From Methyloligella halotolerans (GTDB taxonomy: Bacteria > Pseudomonadota > Alphaproteobacteria > Rhizobiales > Methyloligellaceae), in the NCBI RefSeq assembly GCF_001708935.1, contig NZ_MASI01000009.1:1-64000 (forward strand): a DNA stretch of 64,000 bases. Direction: 5' to 3'. Below, one piece after another: positions 53,818 to 63,645 of the stretch. The position numbers were made by a program, and so were the translations under genes. The notes under the pieces are model-generated. The model saw only the letters and a program-made list of their open reading frames with translations, did not search any database and was not told the DNA's origin. The stretch's first letter is position 1; every line of letters begins with the position of its first letter.

Positions 53818-56745
53818 ATGGGTTGGTGCGTTGATGCATCCGGTCGTGCAGCGGGCAGGCTGAAGCCGCTGGACCGCACGGCGGCAGAGCGGGCGTCTAC
53901 CGCAAAGACAGCCAGCAGGGCTCGGCGTGCAAGGTTGATGGGTACCGTTGCGGCCGGCGTTTTGCTGTTCGGGTACGGACGTCCCGCCCAAGCGGCGCCC
54001 GATGCCTGCATCACGTCGGGGTCGGTGACCACCTGCACCGGCAACCAATCCGACGGAATCACCAACGGCCCAGGCGGGGATTTCACAACGCCCCCAACGA
54101 CTACCCTACGGGTCAACCGCCTGACGCAGGACATCGCGCCGGCCTCGGGAACCTCCGGTATCGAATTCGCCGATTTCGCGAGAGACATCGCCATCGTTGC
54201 CGATACGACCGATGGGCCGGGCGGGCCGGTCGCCATCGTCACGCGGGGGGCCAACAGCTTCGGCGTTGCTGCGATTGCTGGTTCACGCAGCGCGAGCATC
54301 ACCCATACCGGTGACGTCACCACCTTCGGCACCCGCTCCTTCGGCCTCTATGCCTATACGCTGACGGGGCCTCAGGCTTCGATCACCCATCGGGGGGCGA
54401 TCACGACGCTGGGCGACTCATCGGACGGGATCGTGGCGCTGGGCCCCGACAGCATGGTGTCGATCCGCAGTACGGGCGATATCGCCACGTCGGGCGACGA
54501 TGCCTACGGCATCACCGCGATGGGGCACACTGGGGCGAGCGTCGTATCCAACGGCAATATCTCGACCCGGGGTGACACCAGCTACGGTATCTATGCCTAT
54601 TCATATTTTAGGCCGGTCTCGGTGCGTCAAACCGGGAACATCTCCACGCGCGGCGAAGAGGCCACGGGCGTCATTGCCAATAGCTATTACGGCTACACGT
54701 CGGTGGCGGTCACGGGGAACATCACCACCAAGGGCGCGTACGCCTACGGCATTGTCGCCGGTGGCTATTACGGCGTTGGCGTCGTGATGAACGGCAATAT
54801 CTCCACCCGGGGCGACGGGGCCTACGGCATCTATGCCTTCGCCAAAGGCGGCCCGATCGCGATTCTGCAGAATGGCGATATCACCACGCGGGGCCAATTC
54901 GCCGACGGTATCCATGCCGACACGGACGGATCCATCGTGATCTTGGTAAATGGCGATGTCACTGTGAGCGGTGCTGGGGCCGACGCGATCGATGTCGGTC
55001 ACGGCTACGGGGTCGGTGATAGCCTTGTGATCGTTGGCCCGGGCAGCACGGTCACCGGCGGCGCGGGCTCCGGCGACGGTATTGATTTTGATGGCGGCCG
55101 GCTAAACTACGTCGCCAATTTCGGCACCATCACGACGCTTGGAGAGAACGCCATCGAGGGCGAGGGGACAGGTGCGGAGATCGTCTATAATTTCGGCGTG
55201 ATCACCGGCAATGTTGATCTCGGTCCGGGTGCCAACCGGTTCGAAAACTTTTCCGGCGGTGTTTTCAATTCCGGTGCGAATGTTTTTATCGGCAGCGGAA
55301 ACTTGCTCCGCAATGCTGGCACGCTGTCGCCGGGTGGCAGCGGATCGATCCGTACCACGGCACTCACAGGCAACCTGGTGCAGACCGGCAGTGGCGTCCT
55401 GGCCACCGACCTCAGTCTCGGGAATCGAACCACGGATGTGATCAATGTCTCCGGCACGGCGGCGCTGGATGGGACCGTGAAGGTCTCGGTGCAGAACCCT
55501 GCGCTGGTGGACCAGAGGTTCACGATTCTGTCGGCAGACGGGGGAGTGACCGATAACGGGCTAGGGTTGCTTGCGAGCCCGGCTTTGCAAGCGCAGCTGC
55601 TGTTTCCCAATCCCAACGATGTGGTGCTCGATGTCGACGTGAATTTCGCGCTCGGCGGGATGAACCGCAATCAAACGGCCATTGGCTCCAACCTGAACCA
55701 GGTACTGGGTGCGGGGGGCGGTTCTCTGGATCCGGTCTTCCTCGGCCTGCTGAACGTCTACAGCTTCGAGGCCTATACGGATGCGCTGGACCAGCTCTCT
55801 CCGGAGATCTACGCGGATATCGAGTTGTTGGCTCTCTACTCGGCGTCCGACTTCTCAGACAATCTCTTGAGCTGCCATGTCAATGGCACCGACACCGCCT
55901 CCATCAACCGCGAAGGCGAGTGCCTTTGGGTCGGCGCGAAGGGGCGCGACTTCCAGGCTCAGAACGACTTCGAGAATATCGGGTTCGACGAGACCGCGGG
56001 CCAATTCGCGGCGGGCGGGCAGGTGGCGCTCAACCCGGTTTGGCGGCTTGGCGGCGGGTTGGGTTTCCAGTCGAGCTCACTGTCGACGAATAGCGGGGCC
56101 AGGAGCGACGGCGAGCAGCTGCAAGGCGGTCTTGCGCTGAAGTATAATCCCGGATCGCTGCTGCTTGCAGGCGCGGTCAGCGGTGCTCACGGCTGGTACG
56201 ACACGACGCGGAGCATGAATTTCGGCGGCTTCTCGGAGATGGCGCAGGCCAGCCACGATCTCGACGTGCTGCAGGGCAGGCTCCACGGGAGCTACGTGCT
56301 CGGCAATCCTGGCCTCTACACGAAGCCGATGATTGACGCGGCCATCACCAATGTCGATCTCGGCAATGTGAACGAGTTTGGCGCCGGCGGTGCCGGCCTG
56401 GCCCTGCGGGGCGTGGACCATACGGTGTTCAGCATCTCACCGGCGGTGGAGTTCGGCACCGAATGGTGGTGGTCGAACGGAACGCTGGTGCGCCCCTACG
56501 TGCGGGCCGGCGTCACCTGGTACAGCGAGGACGATGTGACTGTGGCGGCTTCGTTCTCCGGTGCGCCCTCGAGCGTCTCGCCCTTCTCGATCGTCGCCGA
56601 ATCCGATGACGTGCAGGCCGACATCGCTGCCGGTGTAGAACTCATCACGGCCGGCAACAGCAGCGTCCGCGTCTTCTATGACGGACAGTTCGGCGAGCGG
56701 ATCGCGGTCCAGGCTGCGGGGTTCAAGGCCGGCGTGAAATTCTGA
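53818..56745 (+). CDS. Autotransporter with repetitive passenger domain
   Basis: About 975 residues. An extended basic N-terminus precedes a signal peptide ending YGRPAQAAPDAC. The passenger is a beta-helix built of about ten units of 23-27 residues around a GNISTRGD-x-AYGIYA core, then a linker and a C-terminal autotransporter barrel of about 280 residues (CLWVGAKGRDFQAQNDF onward), ending KAGVKF with terminal Phe as needed for the BAM complex. ATG 53818 has GGGGGA before it; one at 53764 has none. Passenger function (adhesion or other) is unknown. It stands alone and converges on ispA. Confidence 0.88.
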   Translation: MGWCVDASGRAAGRLKPLDRTAAERASTAKTASRARRARLMGTVAAGVLLFGYGRPAQAAPDACITSGSVTTCTGNQSDGITNGPGGDFTTPPTTTLRVNRLTQDIAPASGTSGIEFADFARDIAIVADTTDGPGGPVAIVTRGANSFGVAAIAGSRSASITHTGDVTTFGTRSFGLYAYTLTGPQASITHRGAITTLGDSSDGIVALGPDSMVSIRSTGDIATSGDDAYGITAMGHTGASVVSNGNISTRGDTSYGIYAYSYFRPVSVRQTGNISTRGEEATGVIANSYYGYTSVAVTGNITTKGAYAYGIVAGGYYGVGVVMNGNISTRGDGAYGIYAFAKGGPIAILQNGDITTRGQFADGIHADTDGSIVILVNGDVTVSGAGADAIDVGHGYGVGDSLVIVGPGSTVTGGAGSGDGIDFDGGRLNYVANFGTITTLGENAIEGEGTGAEIVYNFGVITGNVDLGPGANRFENFSGGVFNSGANVFIGSGNLLRNAGTLSPGGSGSIRTTALTGNLVQTGSGVLATDLSLGNRTTDVINVSGTAALDGTVKVSVQNPALVDQRFTILSADGGVTDNGLGLLASPALQAQLLFPNPNDVVLDVDVNFALGGMNRNQTAIGSNLNQVLGAGGGSLDPVFLGLLNVYSFEAYTDALDQLSPEIYADIELLALYSASDFSDNLLSCHVNGTDTASINREGECLWVGAKGRDFQAQNDFENIGFDETAGQFAAGGQVALNPVWRLGGGLGFQSSSLSTNSGARSDGEQLQGGLALKYNPGSLLLAGAVSGAHGWYDTTRSMNFGGFSEMAQASHDLDVLQGRLHGSYVLGNPGLYTKPMIDAAITNVDLGNVNEFGAGGAGLALRGVDHTVFSISPAVEFGTEWWWSNGTLVRPYVRAGVTWYSEDDVTVAASFSGAPSSVSPFSIVAESDDVQADIAAGVELITAGNSSVRVFYDGQFGERIAVQAAGFKAGVKF
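54295..54990. repeat. Tandem units in the autotransporter passenger
   Basis: About nine or ten diverged units of roughly 70-80 bases encode a repeat of the form S-V-x-x-x-GNI-S/T-TRGD-x-AYGI-x-A. Units read THTGDVTTFG, THRGAITTLGD, STGDIATSGD, SNGNISTRGD, TGNISTRGE, TGNITTKGA, NGNISTRGD, NGDITTRG and NGDVTVSGA in order. Each unit makes one or two beta-helix turns. Confidence 0.85.
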
Positions 56746-56771
56746 TCGTAGGCCGGCCTCAATGTCGCGAG

Positions 56772-57662
56772 CTACGTCTTGCGGCCGGCGACGAAGCGGG
56801 CGGCTTCCACCAAATTCGACGCATCGTCGCCAAAGGGGCTGAGCGCTTCGCCTGCATCGGCCACCAGCGTCTCGAGACGGGCCTTGGCCGCGTCGACGCC
56901 CAACAGTGCCACGAGGGTCGCCTTGCCACGTTCGGCGTCCTTGGCGACCGCCTTGCCGGCCGCTTCGGCATCTCCTTCATGATCGAGCAGATCGTCGGCG
57001 AGCTGAAAAGCCTGGCCCAGATCGGTGCCGTAGCGAATCAAGGCGGCGCGTTGTTCCTCGCCGGCGCCGCCGAGGATCGCGCCGGCTTCGCAGGCGAAGC
57101 GGAACAGGGCGCCGGTCTTCATGGCCTGAAGCTTGAGCACCTCATCGGCCGAAAGTTGCTTGCCTTCCGCGGCGAGGTCGAGGGCCTGGCCGCCGACCAT
57201 GCCGTTGGTGCCGGCCGCCTTTGCCAGGGCGAGCACGAGGGAAGCGCGGATCGCCGGATCGGGATGGGTGTTCGGATCGGCGAGGGTCTCGAAGGCCAGG
57301 GTGAGCAGGGCGTCGCCGACGAGGATGGCGGTTGCCTCGTCATAGGCGACGTGGACCGTGGGGCGGCCCCGCCGGAGGTCGTCGTCGTCCATGGCGGGCA
57401 GGTCGTCATGGACGAGAGAGTAGGTGTGCAGACATTCCAGCGCGGCGGCGGCTGGCATGGCATCTTCTTCGGCAACGCCGAACAGCTTCGCCGACGCGAT
57501 GACCAGGTAGGGGCGGACCCGCTTGCCACCGCCAAGAAGCGCGTGGCGCATGGCCTCGCCGACCCGCGCGGGATCTTCGCCTGCGAGATGCCGATCCAGT
57601 AGGCCGCCGAGATGGTGGCCGGTCAGATCGGCGATGCGGTCGAGCTCTTGCTGGAAGGTCAT
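56772..57662 (-). CDS. ispA: Farnesyl diphosphate synthase
   Basis: 296 residues. The first Asp-rich motif is HDDLPAMDDDDLRRGRPT and the second DLGQAFQLADDLLDHEGD, with GGGKRVRPYL near the N-terminus; lack of bulky residues and the length fit a C15 synthase. It condenses IPP with DMAPP and GPP. dxs, which often follows ispA in alphaproteobacteria, is not seen here. It converges on the autotransporter gene and is divergent from mtgA. Confidence 0.94.
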   Translation of the reverse strand: MTFQQELDRIADLTGHHLGGLLDRHLAGEDPARVGEAMRHALLGGGKRVRPYLVIASAKLFGVAEEDAMPAAAALECLHTYSLVHDDLPAMDDDDLRRGRPTVHVAYDEATAILVGDALLTLAFETLADPNTHPDPAIRASLVLALAKAAGTNGMVGGQALDLAAEGKQLSADEVLKLQAMKTGALFRFACEAGAILGGAGEEQRAALIRYGTDLGQAFQLADDLLDHEGDAEAAGKAVAKDAERGKATLVALLGVDAAKARLETLVADAGEALSPFGDDASNLVEAARFVAGRKT

Positions 57663-57780
57663 GGACGTTGCGGAGGTCCCAAAGCCGGGCCAGTCGTTCT
57701 CATATCGGAGGCCCCTAATACCGGGCGGACCCTAATCCTACGTTGCTCGATCCGGCAACCGGACGCTAAAAGCGGAACTT

Positions 57781-58518
57781 ATGACAGTTAAAGGCGGCGA
57801 ACCGGCCGGCGGGGAAGACAACGTGGGATCGAAAGCGGGGCTGTGGGCCAAGCGCATTGCGGGGGCGGTGGTGCTGCTTGCGGTCGCCTACGGCTTGGCC
57901 GTGCTGTTGGCGATCGTGGTGTTCCGTTTCGTGGATCCGCCCTTCACGCCGCTGATGGCGGTGGAGAAGCTGAAAGGCGAGACCTTGAAGCGGCACTGGG
58001 TGCCGCTGTCGGAAATCTCCAAGAACTTGCCGGTCGCGGTGATCGCCGCCGAGGACGGCCAGTTCTGCCGGCATCACGGGGTCGATTGGGGGGCGGTACG
58101 GATCGCTCTGAAGGAGGCGAGCAAGGGCGGAGATCCGCGCGGCGCGAGCACCATCCCCATGCAGACGGTGAAGAACGTGTTCCTGTGGTCGAGCCGGAGC
58201 TACTTGCGGAAATTCCTGGAGGTGCCGCTCGCCTATGTCACCGTGGCGGTCTGGGGCAAACCGCGGGACATGGAGATTTATCTCAATGTGGTGGAGTGGG
58301 GGCCCGGCGTGTTCGGCGCCGAGGCGGCCGCGCGCTACCATTTCGGCAAGAAAGCCTCCCAGCTCACCCAGCGAGAGGCGGCGCTGCTTGCGGCCGCCCT
58401 GCCCAATCCCCATGTGCGGCGGCCCGGCCGCCCGGGGCCGGTCACCCGCGCGGTTGCGGGTGCGATACAGGGCCGAATGCCCTTGATCGCCAAGCGTAGC
58501 GATTGCGTATTCGAGTAA
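57781..58518 (+). CDS. mtgA: Monofunctional peptidoglycan glycosyltransferase
   Basis: 245 residues. One N-terminal membrane helix (AVVLLAVAYGLAVLLAIVVF), then a GT51 domain. The catalytic Glu is in VIAAEDGQFCRHHGVDW, and RGASTIPMQTVKNVFLW with YLNVVEWGPGVFGAEAAARY are the family motifs. It polymerises lipid II in the periplasm and has no transpeptidase domain. rpmF follows by about 125 bases. Confidence 0.95.
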   Translation: MTVKGGEPAGGEDNVGSKAGLWAKRIAGAVVLLAVAYGLAVLLAIVVFRFVDPPFTPLMAVEKLKGETLKRHWVPLSEISKNLPVAVIAAEDGQFCRHHGVDWGAVRIALKEASKGGDPRGASTIPMQTVKNVFLWSSRSYLRKFLEVPLAYVTVAVWGKPRDMEIYLNVVEWGPGVFGAEAAARYHFGKKASQLTQREAALLAAALPNPHVRRPGRPGPVTRAVAGAIQGRMPLIAKRSDCVFE

Positions 58519-58601
58519 GCTGGTCTATTGGGGCGGCCAAAGGGCATTTCACGCCTCTGGCCAGTCCGCGCGATAGCGATTATAAGGGCGGTCGAGAAAG
58601 A

Positions 58602-58620
58602 CCCGGGGCGCAACCCCCGG
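58602..58620 (+). other. Small hairpin upstream of rpmF
   Basis: CCGGGG (58603-58608) and CCCCGG (58615-58620) with a six-base loop lie 24 bases before the rpmF start. There is no T-run, so it is more likely a leader element than a terminator. Confidence 0.25.
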
Positions 58621-58643
58621 CAGATGTATTAGGATATTGAACC

Positions 58644-58829
58644 ATGGCTGTTCCGAAAAGAAAGGTCACGCCCATGCGGCGCGGCAATCGCCGCTCCCAT
58701 GACGCTCTGAAGTCCCCGACCTATGTCGAGGACAAGGAGAGCGGCGAGCTGCGTCGGCCGCACCACATCGATCTCAAGTCCGGCAAGTATCGCGGACGGC
58801 AGATCCTGGCAGAAGCCGACGAGGGCTAA
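58644..58829 (+). CDS. rpmF: Ribosomal protein L32
   Basis: 61 residues. [20 protein letters not shown] is the family start. The zinc-ribbon cysteines found in many L32 proteins are absent, which is normal in alphaproteobacteria. L32 binds the large subunit near the peptide exit region. It lies after mtgA and before a membrane protein gene; plsX, which often follows rpmF, is not here. Confidence 0.97.
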   Translation: MAVPKRKVTPMRRGNRRSHDALKSPTYVEDKESGELRRPHHIDLKSGKYRGRQILAEADEG

Positions 58830-58868
58830 AGGCCGTCCGGCCAATCCCCTAACGAGGTCGAGGCTTTG

Positions 58869-59318
58869 GTGGTCGTAGAACCCCATTCAGGCGGCGGCAG
58901 GAGACGAGAGGGTGGCAGCGGATGGCTGACATTCGTTCCGCTTCTGCTGCTGTCCGTGATCCTGTATGCCGGCCTCGCTCTCGTGGGCGTCGATTTCGGC
59001 GCGACCTTGTTTGAGGTGCCGCTGCCTTCAGGCGGACGCTGGGCGTTCACGGCGACGGACGCCGTGATGGTATTCACGCTGTTCCTGCTGTTTATCGAGA
59101 TCCTGAAATCGACCAAGACCGGCGGCAACTCCGTGTTCGATCACGCCATGTCGCTGCTGGTCTTCATCCTCTGCCTGATCCTATTCCTCGTGTGGGATCT
59201 GGCCGCCACCTCGCTTTTCTTCCTGATCACCATGGTGACGCTGATCGACGTGGTGGCCGGCTTCTCGGTGACGATCCGGGCCGCCCGCCGGGACTATGCC
59301 TTCGGCGGAGACATGTAG
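58869..59318 (+). CDS. Conserved integral membrane protein of unknown function
   Basis: About 149 residues. A Gly/Arg-rich N-terminus is followed by four hydrophobic segments: WLTFVPLLLLSVILYAGLAL, AVMVFTLFLLFIEIL, HAMSLLVFILCLILFLVW, and LFFLITMVTLIDVVAGFSV. FEVPLPSGGRW between the first two is conserved-looking. No family is recognised. The GTG at 58869 has GAGG five bases upstream; a TTG at 58866 is also in frame. It follows rpmF by 39 bases. Confidence 0.7.
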   Translation: MVVEPHSGGGRRREGGSGWLTFVPLLLLSVILYAGLALVGVDFGATLFEVPLPSGGRWAFTATDAVMVFTLFLLFIEILKSTKTGGNSVFDHAMSLLVFILCLILFLVWDLAATSLFFLITMVTLIDVVAGFSVTIRAARRDYAFGGDM

Positions 59319-59642
59319 GGCGATACAAACCGGCTTTGGCGCGCCTATCGCCTTCCTCCATCCGGCGTCACTTTAACTTCCGATCGTTTCTTCCTATCTG
59401 CTGACGGGTTCGGACGCGCATGGCCGCGATGCGCGCAATTGTTTGCGTTCGGCTAGTGGTTGGTAAACCACGGTAAGACAAAGAGCCCTGGTTACAGGGA
59501 AAAATCGTGTGTTCTGCCGGCTCAAAGCCTGTTGTGTGACGCTCGATTCTGCCGTTGTTAAGGGGGCCGCGCTTATGTTCCCCGGCAATAGAGACCCACG
59601 CATGCGATGGGTCCGAGACGTAGACAGGGGAGTAGGCGGCAA
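59319..59642. other. Intergenic region before the GGDEF-EAL gene
   Basis: 324 bases without a gene. Two small hairpins are visible: GTGGT/ACCAC (59456-59471) and CCCTG/CAGGG (59486-59499). It should hold the promoter of the downstream regulator; no known riboswitch is recognised. Confidence 0.4.
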
Positions 59643-61469
59643 GTGACGACGTCTTGGAGAGAGCTGACCGCTCAAGGGCGCAGCGATGCGCGATCCGGAG
59701 AGGGTGACAGCTTTGATACCGGCGCTCCGGAGCCCGAAGCAACTCCGGGTTCCGATGCCGAAGACACCATTGCAATCGAGGATGTGCTGCAGACGATGGG
59801 CGAGACGGCCTATCGCTGGGACGTTGTGCAAGACCGGATTTCCTGGGCCGGGAATGCCGCGGCCGTGCTCGACATACCCGACATCAAGGCGATGAACACC
59901 GGCCGCGCCTTCGGCCTGCACGTGGATGCGGACCACGCCGGCCCGCGTTTCGACGCGCTGAGCGGAGGTTCCAAGCGAGCGCCCCAAAGCGAGGTCCGCT
60001 ACCGGACCCAGTACCGTTTCCTTCCCGAAGGTCGCCGCGGCGGCAAAGCCCGCTGGCTCGAAGAGATCGGCCGTTGCCGTCTCGGCGCCGACGGAAAGCC
60101 TGCCCTCGTCGAAGGCACCATCCGCGTGGTCGACGACTGGAACGAGAAGGAGCAGCGCCTGCAGTTTCTCGGCAGCCACGACGAACTGACGGGGCAGCTC
60201 AACCGCACCGGCCTAACCGAACGGCTCGCGGAGATGCTGTCGGGCGGCGCCGCGAAACAGCGCGACGGCGCCTTCTTACTGGTGGCCGTCAACGACCTTT
60301 CCCTGATCAACGAGACCTACGGGTTCGATATCGGCGATCAGATCATCGCCATGGTTGGCCGGAGGCTTGCGCGTGCGCTGCGCGGCAACGACTGCGTGGG
60401 GCGCTTCGCCTCCAACAAGTTCGGAGTGCTGCTGCACAACTGTCCCGGCGAAGGCGTCTCGGTGATCGCCCGGCGGCTGATGTCGCTGGTGCGGGACCGG
60501 CCGTTCGATACGAGCGGCGGCGCCATCCCGGCGACGGTCTCGGTCGGCGCCGTGAAGCTGCCGGAGCATGCAAGCAACGCTCAACTTGCGACGGGCCGCG
60601 CCCTGCAGGCACTGGAAGGCGCGCGCACCAACCCGGCCGACCGTTTCATGCTGTATCAGCGCTCGGAGCGGCGGGAGTCGGAGCGGCGGCGCGCGGCCAA
60701 CATGGCCGACGAGATCGTGCGGGCGTTGAACGACCGCCGCATGGTTCTGGCAATCCAGCCCATCGTGACATCGAAGAGCCGCGAGATCGTCGCCTATGAA
60801 TGCCTGTTGCGCATGCAGATGCTGGACGGCTCGATCCAGCCGGCCGGCGAGTTCATGCCGGTGGCCGAGAAGTTCGGGCTTTCGAAGCTCGTCGACGCGC
60901 GGGTGCTTGAGCTTGTCGGCGAATTGCTGAGGTCCAGGCAGGGCGTGAAGTTCTGCGTGAATGTAAGCCCGACGGTCTCGGGCGACCGGGACTGGCTGGC
61001 CGGACTTCAGTCCCTGGCCAATGTCGATCGACGCATGCCGGAACGGCTTATCGTCGAGATCAGCGAAACGGCTGCGATCTCGAAGCTCGAGGAGATGACC
61101 GACTTCATCGCCGACGTGCGGCGTCTCGGGAGTCAGGTCGCCCTGGACGGGTTCGGCACGGGCTACAGCTCGTTCCGCCATCTGCAAAGCCTCGGCGTGG
61201 ATCTGGTGAAGATCGACTCAACCTTCATCGAGAACGTCACGGCGCGCGTGCAGGACGGCTATTTCGTCCGCACGCTCGTCGATCTCGCCGCGAATCTCGG
61301 CATCGCGACGGTGGGTGAAGGTGTCGGCGACGAAGCCACGGCGGAGGCGCTGGAGCGCACCGGTATCGCCTTCATGCAAGGATATTTCTTCGGTGGGCCC
61401 GAGATCGTCATGAACTCGGGCACCGGGGCAGGGCGGATCGATATCGATATCGATATCGATCACGCGTAG
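59643..61469 (+). CDS. PAS-GGDEF-EAL protein with degenerate active sites
   Basis: About 608 residues. A PAS-like domain (residues about 45-175, AYRWDVVQDRISWAGNAAAV) precedes a GGDEF domain and an EAL domain, the classic cyclic-di-GMP architecture. The GGDEF motif is replaced by ASNKF (RFASNKFGVLLHNC), so no cyclase activity is expected. In the EAL domain EAL reads ECL, and the metal-binding DDFGTGYSS reads DGFGTGYSS, with EGVE as EGVG, so phosphodiesterase activity is doubtful. It may be a binding effector. The C-terminus is a short (Asp-Ile) repeat. GTG start with AGGCGG upstream. Confidence 0.88.
   Translation: MTTSWRELTAQGRSDARSGEGDSFDTGAPEPEATPGSDAEDTIAIEDVLQTMGETAYRWDVVQDRISWAGNAAAVLDIPDIKAMNTGRAFGLHVDADHAGPRFDALSGGSKRAPQSEVRYRTQYRFLPEGRRGGKARWLEEIGRCRLGADGKPALVEGTIRVVDDWNEKEQRLQFLGSHDELTGQLNRTGLTERLAEMLSGGAAKQRDGAFLLVAVNDLSLINETYGFDIGDQIIAMVGRRLARALRGNDCVGRFASNKFGVLLHNCPGEGVSVIARRLMSLVRDRPFDTSGGAIPATVSVGAVKLPEHASNAQLATGRALQALEGARTNPADRFMLYQRSERRESERRRAANMADEIVRALNDRRMVLAIQPIVTSKSREIVAYECLLRMQMLDGSIQPAGEFMPVAEKFGLSKLVDARVLELVGELLRSRQGVKFCVNVSPTVSGDRDWLAGLQSLANVDRRMPERLIVEISETAAISKLEEMTDFIADVRRLGSQVALDGFGTGYSSFRHLQSLGVDLVKIDSTFIENVTARVQDGYFVRTLVDLAANLGIATVGEGVGDEATAEALERTGIAFMQGYFFGGPEIVMNSGTGAGRIDIDIDIDHA
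61437..61460. repeat. Four tandem ATCGAT units at the end of the GGDEF-EAL gene
   Basis: Four exact six-base copies encode alternating Asp and Ile near the C-terminus. Slippage would change the tail by two residues per unit without breaking the frame. Confidence 0.8.
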
Positions 61470-61511
61470 TCCCGTTCAGGCAGCGAGAATGCCGTCTCGC
61501 GGACGGTTGCT

Positions 61512-62135
61512 CTAGCTGGAGCGGCGCGAAAGCTGTTCCAGGCGCTCCTGCATGGCCGAAAGCTCGGCCTTCAGGTTTTCAATCTCGCCGGATTTATCCC
61601 GCTCCTTGGTCGCCGTATCGCCGGCGGCGCAGGACTGCGACTTCACGCCATTTTCCGGCTTCGACCCCTTTGCGGGAGCATCGCCTGCGCCAAACGGGCT
61701 GAAAAGTCCCATGGCATGCTCGAAGGTCTCGAAATTTTTCCGGACCTGATCTTGCATCGCATCAAATGCGGCAGTGCCGAAATGACCGCGGTACTGATCC
61801 TGCTGCTTGGTGAGGGTGTTCAGGCTCATTTCCAGGTAGCTCGGAACGACCATCTGAAGGCTGTCGCCGTAGAACCGGATGAGCTGGCGCAGGAAGGGAA
61901 TCGGCAGGAGGTTTTCGCCGCGGCTTTCCTGATCGACTATAATCTGGGTCAACACCGAGTGGGTCAGATCCTCGCCGGACTTCGCATCGAAAACCACGAA
62001 ATCCCTTTCCGACCTGACCATTGCGGCAAGATCTTCAAGCGTCACATAGCTACTGGTGTCGGTGTTGTAGAGCCGGCGATTGGCATATTTCTTGATGATG
62101 ACCGGTTTGGCATCGTGTTCGCTATCGCGTGCCAC
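61512..62135 (-). CDS. phaR: Polyhydroxyalkanoate synthesis repressor PhaR
   Basis: 207 residues. The N-terminal DNA-binding domain has VIIKKYANRRLYNTDTSSYV, followed by the PHB accumulation domain (LLPIPFLRQLIRFYGDSLQ, LEMSLNTLTKQQDQYRGHFG). PhaR binds both DNA and PHB granules and represses phasin and other granule genes until PHB accumulates. The C-terminal 60 residues are variable with a short coiled coil. It is divergent from phbA, the usual arrangement. Confidence 0.95.
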   Translation of the reverse strand: MARDSEHDAKPVIIKKYANRRLYNTDTSSYVTLEDLAAMVRSERDFVVFDAKSGEDLTHSVLTQIIVDQESRGENLLPIPFLRQLIRFYGDSLQMVVPSYLEMSLNTLTKQQDQYRGHFGTAAFDAMQDQVRKNFETFEHAMGLFSPFGAGDAPAKGSKPENGVKSQSCAAGDTATKERDKSGEIENLKAELSAMQERLEQLSRRSS

Positions 62136-62438
62136 GTCTTCTTGCTCCTAAAACCCTCTTCGCAACCTACCGAGGGTTACTCTTTCCGCAACTGCGAAAC
62201 AACTATCACGTTCTTTGTGCAGGGCACCAGAGGCTTTGCCTCAGCGTTAAGGCGATGCTTGCTGCGCACGCCTGGAAGCCCCATCTTGAAACGCAGTTTG
62301 GGAAGAGGAAACCTCGGTACGTTCCTGCACTGTTACGAGCGATGCGTCGTCTTGGATCGGCCCGCCCGCCAATTGAGGGGTGTCGACCCAGATGCTCGCT
62401 GCTGTATAAGGGGCGGCCTGTAAAAAGCGGAGATTGGA
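62136..62438. promoter_or_regulatory. Divergent phaR-phbA promoter region
   Basis: 303 bases without a gene. TTCCGCAACTGCGAA (near 62189-62203) is an imperfect dyad with TGC-rich half-sites of the kind bound by PhaR in other alphaproteobacteria, and TATAAG near 62404 could be a -10 element for phbA. GCGGAGATTGGA gives the phbA ribosome site. Confidence 0.4.
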
Positions 62439-63620
62439 ATGAAAGAGGAAGAGATCGTCATCGCCAGCGCGGCGCGGACCCCCATCGGTGCCTTCAACGG
62501 CGGGCTTTCGAGCGTGCCTGCCCACGAACTCGGCGAAATCGCCATCCGTGCGGCGCTGGAGCGCGCCGGGGTGAAAGCCGAGGAGGTCGGCGAGGTGATT
62601 CTCGGCCAGGTGCTCACAGCGGGCGAGGGGCAGAACCCGGCGCGGCAGGCTGCGATCGCGGCAGGCGTTCCGGAATCCGCCACGGCCTTCACCATCAACC
62701 AAGTCTGCGGCTCGGGCTTGCGGGCCGTGGCGCTCGGCGCCCAGCAGATCGCCCTCGACAGCGCCGAGATCGTGGTCGCCGGCGGTCAGGAGAACATGAG
62801 CCGTTCGCCCCATTGCGCGCATCTGCGCAGCGGACACAAGATGGGCGATGTCCAGTTCATCGACACCATGATCCGTGACGGTTTGTGGGATGCCTTCAAC
62901 GGCTATCACATGGGCAACACGGCGGAGAACGTCGCCGAGAAGTGGCAGATCACCCGCGAACAGCAGGACGAATTCGCGGTGAAGTCCCAGAACAAGGCCG
63001 AGGCCGCCCAGAAAGAGGGCAAGTTCAAGGACGAGATCACGCCCGTCACCGTGAAGGGCCGCAAGGGCGATACGGTGGTCGAGGATGACGAGTATATCCG
63101 CCACGGCGCGAAGCTCGAGGACGTCGCCAAGCTGCGCACGGCCTTCAGCAAGGAAGGCACCGTCACGGCCGGCAACGCTTCCGGCATCAATGACGGCGCC
63201 GCCGCGGTGGTTCTGATGAGTGCCGAAGCGGCCAAGAAGCGCGGCGTGGAGCCGCTGGCGCGGATCGTCTCCTGGGCGACCGCGGGCGTCGATCCGGCTG
63301 TGATGGGCTCCGGCCCGATCCCGGCCTCCAAGGCGGCGCTCGACAAGGCCGGCTGGTCCATCGACGACCTCGATCTGGTCGAAGCCAACGAGGCCTTCGC
63401 GGCGCAGGCTTGCGCGGTGAACAAGGAGCTCGGCTGGGACATGGACAAGGTCAACGTCAATGGCGGCGCCATCGCGCTTGGCCATCCGATCGGCGCATCG
63501 GGCGCCCGGGTGCTGGTCACGCTGCTGCACGAGATGAAGCGTCGCGACGCCAAGAAGGGTCTCGCGACACTTTGCATCGGCGGCGGCATGGGCATTGCCA
63601 TGTGCGTTGAGCGGGACTAA
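62439..63620 (+). CDS. phbA: Acetyl-CoA C-acetyltransferase
   Basis: 393 residues. It condenses two acetyl-CoA to acetoacetyl-CoA, the first step of PHB synthesis. The nucleophile is Cys90 in [34 protein letters not shown] holds the His and [13 protein letters not shown] the second Cys. It is followed by an intrinsic terminator and then phbB. Confidence 0.97.
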   Translation: MKEEEIVIASAARTPIGAFNGGLSSVPAHELGEIAIRAALERAGVKAEEVGEVILGQVLTAGEGQNPARQAAIAAGVPESATAFTINQVCGSGLRAVALGAQQIALDSAEIVVAGGQENMSRSPHCAHLRSGHKMGDVQFIDTMIRDGLWDAFNGYHMGNTAENVAEKWQITREQQDEFAVKSQNKAEAAQKEGKFKDEITPVTVKGRKGDTVVEDDEYIRHGAKLEDVAKLRTAFSKEGTVTAGNASGINDGAAAVVLMSAEAAKKRGVEPLARIVSWATAGVDPAVMGSGPIPASKAALDKAGWSIDDLDLVEANEAFAAQACAVNKELGWDMDKVNVNGGAIALGHPIGASGARVLVTLLHEMKRRDAKKGLATLCIGGGMGIAMCVERD

Positions 63621-63645
63621 TCGTCGAATTTGAGCTTACACTGGG

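Noticed and set aside
54295-54990. Regular repeats that might suggest a CRISPR array
   Set aside because: Units are diverged, in frame and encode beta-helix turns; there are no identical repeats with unique spacers.
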